Assembly (NCBI RefSeq): GCF_036568125.1
Contig: NZ_DATCTF010000009.1
Coordinates: forward strand, 1-64,000
DNA: 64,000 bases
From: Magnetovibrio sp.
GTDB lineage: Bacteria > Pseudomonadota > Alphaproteobacteria > Rhodospirillales > Magnetovibrionaceae
Direction: 5' to 3'
The position numbers were made by a program, and so were the translations under genes. The notes under the pieces are model-generated. The model had not been told where the DNA came from. It searched no databases and saw nothing but the letters and a program-made list of their open reading frames with translations. This document shows positions 32,911-41,910 of the stretch, in pieces (positions within the stretch are counted from its first letter, which is position 1; each line of letters opens with the position of its first letter).

Positions 32911-33477
32911 ATGCCGTCTGAACCCACTGTCCTCCTAGTACCGGGGCTTGGCGGCTCGGGCCCGAACCATTGGCAATCGCGCTGGGAGCAAACGCGCCAG
33001 GGTTGTTCGTTCGTTCGTCAAAACAATTGGAATATCCCCGACCGCCAGGATTGGCTGTCAGGCCTGGACCGTGCAGTGCGTGCGTGCGCAACGCCGCCGA
33101 TTTTGGTTGCACACAGCCTCGGCTGCGCCTTGGTGGCGCACTGGGCGGCCCTGCATCCCACCACCCCCGTGCAGGCTGCGCTGTTGGTTGCGCCGGCGGA
33201 TGTCGATTCCGATCAGCACACGCCCGCAGAGGTGCGCGATTTCGCGCCCATGCCGATGGCCCGCCTGCCGTTTCCCACCAGCGTCATCGCCAGTACCACG
33301 GACACTTACGTCGATACGCATCGCGCCCAGGTGTTTGCCACGGCCTGGGGCGCCGACTTCATCAACATCGGCGCTTGCGGGCATATCAACGCCGACTCGC
33401 GCCTCGGCGATTGGGACAAAGGCTGGGATGTGTTGGAAGACCTGATTGCAGCCGAAGACGCCCTCTCCCTAGCCTGA
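32911..33477 (+). CDS. RBBP9/YdeN-family alpha/beta hydrolase
   Basis: A 188-residue serine hydrolase-like protein. The start strand TVLLVPGLGGSGPNHWQSRWE is typical of the family. The nucleophile Ser is in VAHSLGCALVAHWAA (about residue 70), the acid in ASTTDTYVD, and the His in ACGHINADSRLGDW (about residue 160). Members are small hydrolases of poorly known substrate. The frame extends to 32848; I prefer the ATG at 32911 because it is close to the first strand and has GAGG nine bases upstream, but the upstream start is possible. It lies downstream of cbbR with a 280-bp gap in which I see no other gene. Confidence 0.8.
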   Translation: MPSEPTVLLVPGLGGSGPNHWQSRWEQTRQGCSFVRQNNWNIPDRQDWLSGLDRAVRACATPPILVAHSLGCALVAHWAALHPTTPVQAALLVAPADVDSDQHTPAEVRDFAPMPMARLPFPTSVIASTTDTYVDTHRAQVFATAWGADFINIGACGHINADSRLGDWDKGWDVLEDLIAAEDALSLA

Positions 33478-33512
33478 TGATCGGTTCTGCCGATACAACA
33501 CTCCATTTACGC

Positions 33513-34502
33513 TTAGCGGCGCCCTTCGTCCTCACCCACCATCGGCATCGGAACCGCCGTCGGCGGCGGAGCGGCTTCGATGGTATTGGCTGTATCGACG
33601 CTCAGGGCTCTTTCGCGGCGCTTCAGGCGCGTTTCGCGATGCAACAGATACAAACCGCTTACGACGATGATTGCGGCCCCGACGATGGTCGGTTGGCCGG
33701 GGATATGCCCCCACAACCAATAGCCCATCAAACTGGCCCAAACCATAGCCGAGTATTCAAACGGCGCCACCACGCCCACCGGTGCAATGGAAAAAGCCCG
33801 CGTCAAACTCAGTTGCCCCAACACGGCGATCACGCTGATCACCACCACCAGTCCCAAATCGTCAAAGGCCATGGGTTTGAAATCCGTGGTGATGAACGCG
33901 CTCGACGCCACGCCGACGTAGGCTTGAAAATAAAGCACTTGTTTATAGGCGCCCTCTCCCGGCCCCATCCAGCGCGTGATCAACATAAACAGCGAATAGG
34001 ACAGACTCGACAACAAGGCGAACACCGCGCCGCTTTGAAAGAAATCCCCGCCTGGATTGGCCGCCACCACCACACCGAAAAATCCAACCACCACGGCCAT
34101 CCAGCGGTGCGGGCCGACGTGCTCCTTGAGCAGCGGCACCGACAGCGCGGTCATGAGGAACGTCGCGCCGAAAAATATCACCGTGGCGTCGGCCAACGGC
34201 AGTGTCGAGAGGGACGAGAAGAAGAAAAACGGCGCAAAAAACCCCAACCCGGCGCGTGCGAAATGCAATGCCGGACGTTTGGTGCGCAGCGCGCCTGGCG
34301 GCAATACCCGCCACGCCCAAACCGCCATCGCCGGAACGACGAACCAACTGCGCACAGCAAGGATTTGGAGAACCGAAAACCCCGTATCGAGCAAGACCTT
34401 AACCACCGCATCCATCACCGACAGAAATAGTGCGCCAAGTAAGATCAGTATAATGCCCTGTACGTTGTTGTTGGGGCCTGAATCAACCATAGATATTTCC
34501 AA
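33513..34502 (-). CDS. EamA/DMT-family transporter
   Basis: A 329-residue membrane protein with ten predicted helices in two EamA repeats (about residues 15-145 and 160-295). The second repeat contains AFSIAPVGVVAPFEYSAMVWASLMGYWLWG and PTIVGAAIIVVSGLYLLHRE, typical of the drug/metabolite transporter superfamily. The C-terminal 35 residues are hydrophilic and Pro-rich. Substrate cannot be told from sequence. It converges with the hydrolase gene and diverges from the GGDEF/EAL gene. ATG 34490 is an alternative start four codons in. Confidence 0.85.
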   Translation of the reverse strand: MEISMVDSGPNNNVQGIILILLGALFLSVMDAVVKVLLDTGFSVLQILAVRSWFVVPAMAVWAWRVLPPGALRTKRPALHFARAGLGFFAPFFFFSSLSTLPLADATVIFFGATFLMTALSVPLLKEHVGPHRWMAVVVGFFGVVVAANPGGDFFQSGAVFALLSSLSYSLFMLITRWMGPGEGAYKQVLYFQAYVGVASSAFITTDFKPMAFDDLGLVVVISVIAVLGQLSLTRAFSIAPVGVVAPFEYSAMVWASLMGYWLWGHIPGQPTIVGAAIIVVSGLYLLHRETRLKRRERALSVDTANTIEAAPPPTAVPMPMVGEDEGRR

Positions 34503-34770
34503 ATCGTATGTGATAGGGCAAAATAAGGCATCTGTTTAGATCACCTTATTCACCTGTTTGGAAAGACATTTTTACAATACCTAACACGTGGGAAAGCTGG
34601 CGCACGGGGAACGCCGCCACAATTGAATTCCCCCACTGGGTGTGGTGCCCCACCCAGACGGACCGGAGAATTTTATTGAATAATACCAATAGATTATTCA
34701 AGATTTCCAAGCTGTGGCTTCCGGTCGCGGCGCATTTTTGTTGCGCCCGCGTGTTGAGGGCTGTCTCGCC
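34503..34770. other. Intergenic gap with a CTGGGTG hairpin
   Basis: About 268 bp between divergent genes. CTGGGTG (34636-34642) pairs with CACCCAG (34651-34657) around an 8-nt loop, about 115 nt before the GGDEF/EAL start. No known riboswitch or gene recognised. Confidence 0.4.
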
Positions 34771-36777
34771 ATGACCCTCACCGCAACGATCATTTTGATT
34801 TCCATTTTTTTTCAAATGAGCGCGGCGGTGCTGTCTTTGTTTTTGATCCGCACCACCGGATGGCGCATCGCTTGGGCTTGTATTGCGTTCGCGCTGCTGC
34901 TGATGTGCATTCGCCGTTCCATTACGTTCATCAACGTGGTGCAGGATAGCCAATTCACCGGCAACCTTTATGCCGAATTGGTGGCTTTGATCATCTCCTT
35001 GCTGATGCTGGTCGGCGTGGCCTTGATCGGCCCGCTGTTTGCCGCCGCCAAGCGCGCCGATAAAAAGGTCCGCGATTCCGAGCGGTTGTTCGCCAGCATT
35101 TTTCACGCCACCCCCATGGCCACCATCGTCACCCGCCTATCCGACGAAATCCGCCTCGACGTCAACGCCGAGTGGGAAACCATGTTCGGTTACAGCCGCG
35201 ACCAGGTCGTCGGCAAAACGCCTTTGGACGTACAGATCTGGGATACCTTGGACGATCGCCTGCGCTACACCGAAATGATCAAGGAGGCCGGACGCATCCG
35301 CGACTTTGAAGCCCGCCTGCGCACCGCCAGCGGACAAGTTCTCGATGCCCTGCTCAGCGGCGAGATCGTCAACCTGAATGGCGACCCGGCGATCTTGACG
35401 GTCGTTCACGACATCACCTTGCGCAAGCAAAACGAAGCCAAAATCGCATTTCAGTCCAACTACGACGCTTTGACGGAACTGCCCAACCGGTCCCTGTTCG
35501 CCGACCGTCTGACCCAGGCGATCAGCATCGCACGGCGGGAAAAAACCTTGGTTGCACTGTTGTACATCGACTTGGACAACTTCAAGGTCATCAACGACAC
35601 CCTTGGTCATTCCGCCGGCGATCGGCTGTTGATCAAGGCGACGCATCGGTTGCTCAACGCGGTGCGCGAAGAAGACACCGTCGCGCGCCTGGGCGGGGAT
35701 GAATTCACGCTCATTTTGACCGGCATCACCAAAGAAGCCTATGCAAGCATCGCGGCGAACAAGATCCTCAACACGCTGTCGCAACCCTTCTCACTTGATG
35801 GCCGCGAAATACATATCTCCGCCAGCATCGGCATCAGCACCTTTCCCCGCGATGGCGACGATGTCGAGGAATTGCTGAAAAACGCAGATACCGCGCTTTA
35901 CCGCGCCAAAGCCCAAGGACGCGGCGTATTCCGCTTCTTCACCCCGGAAATTCAAGCCGCCGTCACCGAACGCGTCGAGTTAGAACATGGGCTGCGCCAA
36001 GCTTTGGCAAACGACGAATTGATGCTCTATTACCAACCCCTATTCGATCCCAAGATCGAGCGCGTGATCGGCGCCGAAGCGTTGATCCGTTGGAACCACC
36101 CCCAACGCGGCATGGTGTCTCCCGATGCCTTCATCCCCATCGCCGAAGACAGCGGGTTGATCATCCCGATCGGCGAATGGGTGATCAAAACGGCATGCAC
36201 TCAATTGCTGGCATGGCAAAACGCAGGCTTTACCGGGTTGCGCATGTCGATCAACCTGTCGATCCGCCAACTCGGCGATCCTAATCTGGTGGCGTGCATC
36301 GAACGCATGTTGCAAGACAATGCGCTCGACCCCGAGCAGTTGGAACTTGAAATCACGGAAAGCCTGTTCGTCGATCATCGCCCCGAAACCCTATCCGTTT
36401 TGAAAAAGCTCAAGGCCCTGGGCGTGACCTTGGCGATCGACGATTTCGGCACCGGATATTCGTCGCTGAGCTACCTCAAACGCTTCCCCATCGACACTTT
36501 GAAAATCGACCAGTCGTTCATCCGTGATGTCACCGAAAATACCGATAGTGCCGCGATCGTCGATGCAGTGGTCGCCATGGCCCACCGCCTCAACCTCAGC
36601 GTGGTTGGCGAAGGCGTCGAAACGCAAGAACAACTGACCTTTCTCAACATCGCCGGATGCGATATCGTGCAGGGCTATCTGCTTGGACGTCCAGGTGAGG
36701 CCGACGCAATGATCCCGATGTTGACCCAACAACGCAATGCATCGCTGGACCTTACCAGACCTTACACAAGCTCTTAA
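34771..36777 (+). CDS. Membrane-anchored PAS-GGDEF-EAL protein
   Basis: A 668-residue c-di-GMP enzyme. Three N-terminal hydrophobic helices (about residues 3-95) anchor it in the membrane. A PAS domain follows (about 105-220), then a GGDEF domain with an intact GGDEF near 307 and an inhibitory-site REED five residues before it. The EAL domain (EALIRW near 434, EITESLF, DDFGTGYSSLSYL, EGVE) is also intact. Both synthesis and breakdown of c-di-GMP are possible. I use the ATG at 34771 just before the first helix; the frame opens at 34714. The next gene starts 31 bp after its stop. Confidence 0.9.
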   Translation: MTLTATIILISIFFQMSAAVLSLFLIRTTGWRIAWACIAFALLLMCIRRSITFINVVQDSQFTGNLYAELVALIISLLMLVGVALIGPLFAAAKRADKKVRDSERLFASIFHATPMATIVTRLSDEIRLDVNAEWETMFGYSRDQVVGKTPLDVQIWDTLDDRLRYTEMIKEAGRIRDFEARLRTASGQVLDALLSGEIVNLNGDPAILTVVHDITLRKQNEAKIAFQSNYDALTELPNRSLFADRLTQAISIARREKTLVALLYIDLDNFKVINDTLGHSAGDRLLIKATHRLLNAVREEDTVARLGGDEFTLILTGITKEAYASIAANKILNTLSQPFSLDGREIHISASIGISTFPRDGDDVEELLKNADTALYRAKAQGRGVFRFFTPEIQAAVTERVELEHGLRQALANDELMLYYQPLFDPKIERVIGAEALIRWNHPQRGMVSPDAFIPIAEDSGLIIPIGEWVIKTACTQLLAWQNAGFTGLRMSINLSIRQLGDPNLVACIERMLQDNALDPEQLELEITESLFVDHRPETLSVLKKLKALGVTLAIDDFGTGYSSLSYLKRFPIDTLKIDQSFIRDVTENTDSAAIVDAVVAMAHRLNLSVVGEGVETQEQLTFLNIAGCDIVQGYLLGRPGEADAMIPMLTQQRNASLDLTRPYTSS

Positions 36778-36808
36778 GAAACATCCTTTGCGCTGTGAGA
36801 CCCCTTAA

Positions 36809-38347
36809 GTGACCAAACATGCGAGCGACGAGACCGATTTCCGCCGCGCCGCAGAGCTACAAAACAGCGGCGACAGCGCGGGTGCGTTCGCGCTGTATCG
36901 CAAGCTCTATCCTCGTCACCAAAAAAGCCCGGAATTTTTGATCCACATGGCCATCTGCGCCGTGAGCCTGCACAAGTTCGAGCAAGCGCGCAAACTGGCG
37001 CAAAGCATTTTGCGGCTGCGCCCCGATGCGGGATCGGCGTACAACGTGCTTGGTGTCGTGGCGATGCGTGAAAACGACTTAGCCACGGCCGCAAAGCATT
37101 TCGGCGATTTCGTCGCCCATGCCCCCGCTCATGCCGATGCGCGCCTCAATTTGGCCGAGGCGCTGAACAAGTTGAACCGCGCCGAACAGGCTGCCGAACA
37201 TCAGCGCCGCGCATGCGAACTGGCCCCCACCCGCGCCGATACCTTTTACCTCTATGCCACCACCTTGCGCGCACTCGGCCGCAAGGACGAGGCCATCCGC
37301 AACTTTCGCCGTGCATTGGAACTGAACCCCGACTACGCCGGGGCTTGGAAGATGCTGGCTGAATTGCGCGCCTTGGCCCCCGCAGACATCCCAACCATGA
37401 CAGCTGCGTTGGAACGCCTCAGTGGTCACGATGAAGAGCAAGCGAAACTCCATTTCGCCCTCGCCACCCAGTTCGATCAAAACAAAGTTTACGATCAAGC
37501 CTTTAAGCATTTGGACGCGGGCAACGGTCTGGTCCGTAAAGCCTTGAACTACGATGTCGCCAAGGACGAGTGGCTGATGTCAAACATTGCCACAACGTTC
37601 GACGCCGGATGGATGGAGCGCTTCGCCTCCAAAGGCTTGGATAGCCCCCGCCCGATCTTCATCGTCGGCATGCCGCGTTCCGGCACCACCTTGGTCGAAC
37701 AGATTTTGGCTGGCCATTCGGACGTTTACGCCGGTGATGAACTGTCGTTTTTGGCCGAGGCGATCACCGCACACGGAGAGTATCCCACGGCCGTGCGCAA
37801 ATGGACGCAAAAGACACTGCATGCCATCGGTAAACGTTATCTCAGCGCTCTGGATAATCTGAACGCCGACTGTCCCCACGTCACCGACAAGATGCCCAGC
37901 AACTTCCTTTACCTCGGTGTGATACGCGCAATTTTCCCCAATGCGCGCATCCTCCACTGCATGCGCGATCCGATCGACACTTGTTTGGGCAATTACCGCC
38001 AGATGTTCACCGTCGGCCAGCACTTTTCCTACGATCAACGCGATCTGGCACGTTATTTCAAAGCCTACCAAACCCTCATGGAGCACTGGCGCTCGTTGTT
38101 CGGCGCGGCGATTTTGGATGTGCGATACGAAGACGTGGTGCAAGCGCCCGAACAACAGGCGCGCAGGATCGTGGCCCATTGCGGATTGGATTGGCAGGAC
38201 GGCTGCATCGATCTGACAGCATCAAAGCGCGCCGTCTACACCGCCAGCGCCGCACAGGTGCGCGACGGCATCCACACCGAATATCTGGAACGTTGGCGCC
38301 CCTATGCGCCCCACATTCAGGTACTCATCGATGGATTGTCGGCTTAA
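36809..38347 (+). CDS. TPR-domain sulfotransferase
   Basis: A 512-residue protein. Residues 1-230 are tetratricopeptide repeats (AAKHFGDFVAHAPAHADARLNLAEALNKL, AIRNFRRALELNPDYAGAWKMLAEL). Residues 275-500 are a sulfotransferase domain with the PAPS 5'-phosphosulfate loop RPIFIVGMPRSGTTLVEQIL (about residues 281-300) and a 3'-phosphate region near ARILHCMRDPIDTCLGNY. It probably transfers sulfate from PAPS to a protein, peptide or sugar acceptor; TPR-sulfotransferases of this kind are common in alphaproteobacteria, with unknown acceptors. The start is a GTG at 36809. An APS kinase gene, the PAPS source, lies at the right end of the window. Confidence 0.87.
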   Translation: MTKHASDETDFRRAAELQNSGDSAGAFALYRKLYPRHQKSPEFLIHMAICAVSLHKFEQARKLAQSILRLRPDAGSAYNVLGVVAMRENDLATAAKHFGDFVAHAPAHADARLNLAEALNKLNRAEQAAEHQRRACELAPTRADTFYLYATTLRALGRKDEAIRNFRRALELNPDYAGAWKMLAELRALAPADIPTMTAALERLSGHDEEQAKLHFALATQFDQNKVYDQAFKHLDAGNGLVRKALNYDVAKDEWLMSNIATTFDAGWMERFASKGLDSPRPIFIVGMPRSGTTLVEQILAGHSDVYAGDELSFLAEAITAHGEYPTAVRKWTQKTLHAIGKRYLSALDNLNADCPHVTDKMPSNFLYLGVIRAIFPNARILHCMRDPIDTCLGNYRQMFTVGQHFSYDQRDLARYFKAYQTLMEHWRSLFGAAILDVRYEDVVQAPEQQARRIVAHCGLDWQDGCIDLTASKRAVYTASAAQVRDGIHTEYLERWRPYAPHIQVLIDGLSA

Positions 38348-38757
38348 GAGGTAACTGCGGGCTGATTTTTCTTCGGTGCGGTGGGAATCAAAGCCAGCGC
38401 TACCCAAAACGCGATATTCACCACCGGCACCCACATCAACAGCGCCAAGATCGGATGCTTTGCGGCATTGCGCAATCGGCGCGCGGCGACGTTGCCCAGA
38501 TAGAGTCCGGCCACCAGCGACATCCCCAACTGAGCCTTCCACACGTTTTCTGCACTCAACGAACGGACAATTTCGAAATACAAGTAGCCCAACACCGCCG
38601 CACCGACGAAATAAAACAGCACGAAGTGAAAGCGTTCCAAGGTCGCGCAGGTTTTGCGCTCAACCAGCGCGCCCGGCACCGTTCCCACCACGGCCGCCAA
38701 GACGTCGAAGCTGAAGTAAAAGTTCGTGATGCCATCGATCAAAGTGCTTACGTCCAC
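38344..38757 (-). CDS. Small multi-pass membrane protein of unknown function
   Basis: About 137 residues with three to four hydrophobic segments: DVLAAVVGTVPGALV, FHFVLFYFVGAAVLGYLYFEIV, LGMSLVAGLYLGNVAA and ILALLMWVPVVNIAFWVALALI. It ends in a basic tail. I do not recognise a family. The frame opens at a GTG at 38817, but a GTG at 38757 has AAGGA eight bases upstream and removes a non-membrane, His-rich leader that looks non-coding. The stop overlaps the sulfotransferase stop by four bases on the opposite strand. Confidence 0.6.
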   Translation of the reverse strand: MDVSTLIDGITNFYFSFDVLAAVVGTVPGALVERKTCATLERFHFVLFYFVGAAVLGYLYFEIVRSLSAENVWKAQLGMSLVAGLYLGNVAARRLRNAAKHPILALLMWVPVVNIAFWVALALIPTAPKKNQPAVTS

Positions 38758-38957
38758 GCCGAAAAGTCCTTGCCCGTGATTGTTTACGCGTGTGTATCGG
38801 TGATGTGTGCGGCCCACTCATACCCGAGCTTTGCGCCTATGGATAATAATAAAATTGTGACACCCGGCCATTATTTGAAAACGGTGCCTGATTTTCGACG
38901 GACAACCGCACAACGACGCCTTAGCGTTTGTGCAGGATCGACAAGGAGAAATCAGCC

Positions 38958-39686
38958 ATGATCTTCGAGCACAAAACCGTTTTCATCTCCGGCGCCAATC
39001 GCGGTATCGGCAAAGCCCTGGTGGCGGCGCTGTTGCAACGCGGCGCCGAAAAAGTCTACGCCGCAGCGCGCAACACCGCCACCATAGCCGACTATGGTGA
39101 CACGCGCGTGGTGCCCGTCGCGCTGGACATCACACACCCTGATCAGGTCCGCGCCGCCGCCGAGATGGCGGCGGATACCGACATTCTGATCAACAACGCC
39201 GGCGCCGCGACCTATGCCAGCGCCATGAGCGGTTCTCTGGATGATGCCAAGCGGGACATGGACATCAACTGCTTCGGTACCCTCGACATGATGCGCGCCT
39301 TCGTCCCGGTTCTGGAAAGTAAATCCGACGGCGCCATCGTCAACGTGGTGTCCATCGCGGCGTTCGTGAACTTCCCGTTTCTGGGTGGCTACTCGGCTTC
39401 CAAAGCGGCGCTGTTTTCCCTCACCCAAGGGGCGCGCTTGGAACTCGCGGCCAAAGGCATCGCCGTGCACAGCGTCAATCCCGGCCCCATCGACACCGAC
39501 ATGACCAAGGACATCGCCATGGACAAGACCAGCCCGGACGTGACCGCCCGTGCCATTCTCGACGGATTGCAGGCCGGTCAGTTGGACTTTTCCCCCGACC
39601 CCACCGGCCAAACGATGTTCGAAACCTGGCGCAAAGATTATCGCGCCCTGGAAGGCATGGTTGCGGATATGATGGCGGGAGCATGA
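38958..39686 (+). CDS. Short-chain dehydrogenase/reductase
   Basis: A 242-residue classical SDR. The cofactor loop is ISGANRGIGKAL (about residues 10-21), the NNAG motif is at about 80-83, and the catalytic Ser-Tyr-Lys is in VVSIAAF and YSASKAAL (about residues 148-156). A VNPGPIDTDM segment follows. It probably reduces a carbonyl with NAD(P)H; substrate unknown. The ATG at 38958 has AAGGAG nine bases upstream; the frame opens at 38928. Its stop overlaps the ada start by four bases, so the two are translationally coupled. Confidence 0.88.
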   Translation: MIFEHKTVFISGANRGIGKALVAALLQRGAEKVYAAARNTATIADYGDTRVVPVALDITHPDQVRAAAEMAADTDILINNAGAATYASAMSGSLDDAKRDMDINCFGTLDMMRAFVPVLESKSDGAIVNVVSIAAFVNFPFLGGYSASKAALFSLTQGARLELAAKGIAVHSVNPGPIDTDMTKDIAMDKTSPDVTARAILDGLQAGQLDFSPDPTGQTMFETWRKDYRALEGMVADMMAGA

Positions 39687-40753
39687 ACATGCAGGCAGGG
39701 AACGCTCACATGATCTCGGACCAGGAACGGCGCGAATACTATCGCGCTTTCAGCCACAAGAATGCCGCCTACGAGGGGGTGTTTTACGCCGGCATCAAAA
39801 CCACCGGGATCTTTTGCCGCCCGACCTGCCCGGCGCGCAAAGCCAAGTTGGACAATTGCGAGTTCTTCAAATCCGCCCAGGAGGCGTTGCTGGCCGGATA
39901 CCGCCAATGCAAACGCTGCCAGCCGTTGTCGCACCCGGGCGAAGCCTCGGAACTCATCAAACGGCTCGTCGACGCGGTCGAGGCCGAACCAGACAAGCGT
40001 TGGAAAGACGCCGATTTCCGCGCCTTGTCGGTGGACGCCTCGACCGTGCGGCGACAGTTTAAAAAGCGCTTCGGCATGACCTTCGTTGCGTATGCCCGCG
40101 CCCGGCGCATGGGACTGGCGTTGCAAAACATCCGCAACGGCAGTTCGGTGATCGAAGCGCAGCTGGACGTCGGATACGAATCCGACAGCGGCTTTCGCGA
40201 CGCCTTTTCACGCATCATGGGCGCGGCGCCCAGCGCTGGGACACACCGCGCATTGAAAGCCGAATGGCTCGACACCCCGCTCGGGCCGATGATCGCCATG
40301 TGTGATGATGCAGCGCTGTATTTGTTGGAATTCGTCGATCGTCGAGGATTGGAGCGTGAGATCGAACGCCTGCGCAAAAGCCAATCCGCCGCCATCGTGC
40401 CGGGTCGCACCGCCATCACCGACACCCTGGACGCCGAATTGAAAGACTATTTTTCCGGCACACTTTCGACCTTCACCATCCCGCTTGCCGACATCGGCAG
40501 TGCGTTTCAGAAATCCGTTTGGGCTGAACTTAAGCGCATCCCTTACGGCACAACGTGGTCTTATACGGATTTGGCGCAATCGTTGGGCCGCCCCACGGCA
40601 GCGCGCGCGGTGGCCGCCGCCAACGGCCGTAACCAAATCGCCATCGTCATCCCCTGTCACCGGGTGGTCAATATGGACGGACAACTGGGCGGCTACAGTG
40701 GCGGCATCGCCCGCAAAAAATGGCTGATCGAACATGAGGCCCGGCACGCATAA
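39683..40753 (+). CDS. ada: Ada-type bifunctional regulator/O6-methylguanine-DNA methyltransferase
   Basis: A 356-residue protein with all Ada modules. The N-terminal Zn domain has the four Cys ligands (FCRPTCPARK and QCKRC), of which the first Cys accepts methyl groups from phosphotriesters. An AraC-type HTH follows at about residues 85-180, and a methyltransferase domain ends with the acceptor motif IPCHRVV (about residue 322). It repairs alkylated DNA and activates its own regulon when methylated. The ATG overlaps the SDR stop and has GGGAG upstream. A terminator follows directly. Confidence 0.94.
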   Translation: MNMQAGNAHMISDQERREYYRAFSHKNAAYEGVFYAGIKTTGIFCRPTCPARKAKLDNCEFFKSAQEALLAGYRQCKRCQPLSHPGEASELIKRLVDAVEAEPDKRWKDADFRALSVDASTVRRQFKKRFGMTFVAYARARRMGLALQNIRNGSSVIEAQLDVGYESDSGFRDAFSRIMGAAPSAGTHRALKAEWLDTPLGPMIAMCDDAALYLLEFVDRRGLEREIERLRKSQSAAIVPGRTAITDTLDAELKDYFSGTLSTFTIPLADIGSAFQKSVWAELKRIPYGTTWSYTDLAQSLGRPTAARAVAAANGRNQIAIVIPCHRVVNMDGQLGGYSGGIARKKWLIEHEARHA

Positions 40754-40784
40754 AAGGGCGGCCCGTGAGGACCGCCCTTTTCAT
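40753..40784 (+). terminator. Terminator after ada, shared with cbbA
   Basis: AAAGGGCGG (40753-40761) pairs with CCGCCCTTT (40772-40780), followed by TTTC. It sits between the converging ada and aldolase genes and can serve both. Confidence 0.8.
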
Positions 40785-40807
40785 CGATGCCGCTGAGTGG
40801 CGAGGTC

Positions 40808-41872
40808 TTAGTTGACCTTCGCGTCCAGCTCGCCGGATTCGTACTTCTCGAACATGGTTTCGAGAGACATCGGCTTGATTTTGCTGGCTTGACCGGCCGC
40901 GCCGAACGCTTCGTAGCGGTTCTTGCAGATGTCGGTCATGCCCTTGGTGGCTTCGGCCAGGAACTTGCGCGGGTCGAAGTTGGACTTGTTTTCCTCCAAG
41001 TGCTTACGGATCGAGCCCGTAGACGCCATGCGCAGGTCGGTGTCGATGTTGACCTTGCGCACACCCGACTTGATGCCTTCGACGATTTCCTCGACCGGAA
41101 CGCCATAGGTTTGGCCCATGTCCCCGCCGTAATCGTTGATGATCTTCAGCCAGTCCTGGGGGACCGAGCTGGAGCCGTGCATGACCAGGTGAACGGTCGG
41201 GATGCGGGCGTTGATTTCCTTGACGCGGTCGATGCGCAAGATGGCGCCGGTCGGCTTTTTGGTGAACTTGTACGCACCGTGAGACGTGCCGATGGCGATC
41301 GCCAGGGCGTCGACGTTGGTCTTCTTGACGAAGTCCGCGGCCTCGTCGGGGTCGGTCAGCATCTGGTCCATTTCCAGCTTGCCTTCGGCGCCGATGCCGT
41401 CTTCTTCACCCGCTTCGCCGGTTTCCAAGGAACCGAGGCAGCCGAGCTCACCTTCGACCGACACGCCGCAAGCATGCGCCATGTCGACCACGCGACGCGT
41501 GGTGTCGACGTTGTACTCGTAGGACGACGGGGTTTTGCCGTCGGACATCAACGAGCCGTCCATCATCACCGAGCTGAAGCCTGACTGGATGGAACGCTGA
41601 CACACCGCGGGGCTGGTGCCGTGGTCTTGGTGCATGCAAACCGGAATGTGCGGATAGGCTTCCAACGCACCCAAGATCAGGTGACGCAGGAACGGCTCGC
41701 CGGCGTACTTACGCGCACCGGCGGAACCTTGCAGGATCACGGGGCTGTCGACAGCGTCGGCGGCTTCCATGATGGCTTTCACCTGTTCCATGTTGTTGAC
41801 GTTAAACGCGGGCAGGCCGTAGCCGTTTTCCGCAGCGTGGTCGAGAAGCTGGCGCAAGGATACGAGGGCCAT
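40808..41872 (-). CDS. cbbA: Class II fructose-bisphosphate aldolase
   Basis: A 354-residue zinc aldolase of the Calvin-cycle type. Motifs include [11 protein letters not shown], the Zn-binding [25 protein letters not shown], the catalytic GTSHGAYKF, and [11 protein letters not shown] and [10 protein letters not shown] for phosphate and Zn. It joins triose phosphates to fructose or sedoheptulose bisphosphate. It is the last gene of glpX-cbbP-cbbT-cbbA, 38 bp after cbbT. AAGGGAG lies upstream of the ATG. Confidence 0.96.
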   Translation of the reverse strand: MALVSLRQLLDHAAENGYGLPAFNVNNMEQVKAIMEAADAVDSPVILQGSAGARKYAGEPFLRHLILGALEAYPHIPVCMHQDHGTSPAVCQRSIQSGFSSVMMDGSLMSDGKTPSSYEYNVDTTRRVVDMAHACGVSVEGELGCLGSLETGEAGEEDGIGAEGKLEMDQMLTDPDEAADFVKKTNVDALAIAIGTSHGAYKFTKKPTGAILRIDRVKEINARIPTVHLVMHGSSSVPQDWLKIINDYGGDMGQTYGVPVEEIVEGIKSGVRKVNIDTDLRMASTGSIRKHLEENKSNFDPRKFLAEATKGMTDICKNRYEAFGAAGQASKIKPMSLETMFEKYESGELDAKVN

Positions 41873-41910
41873 AAATCTCTACTCCCTTCTGATGTTAAGT
41901 TGCTATTCGA

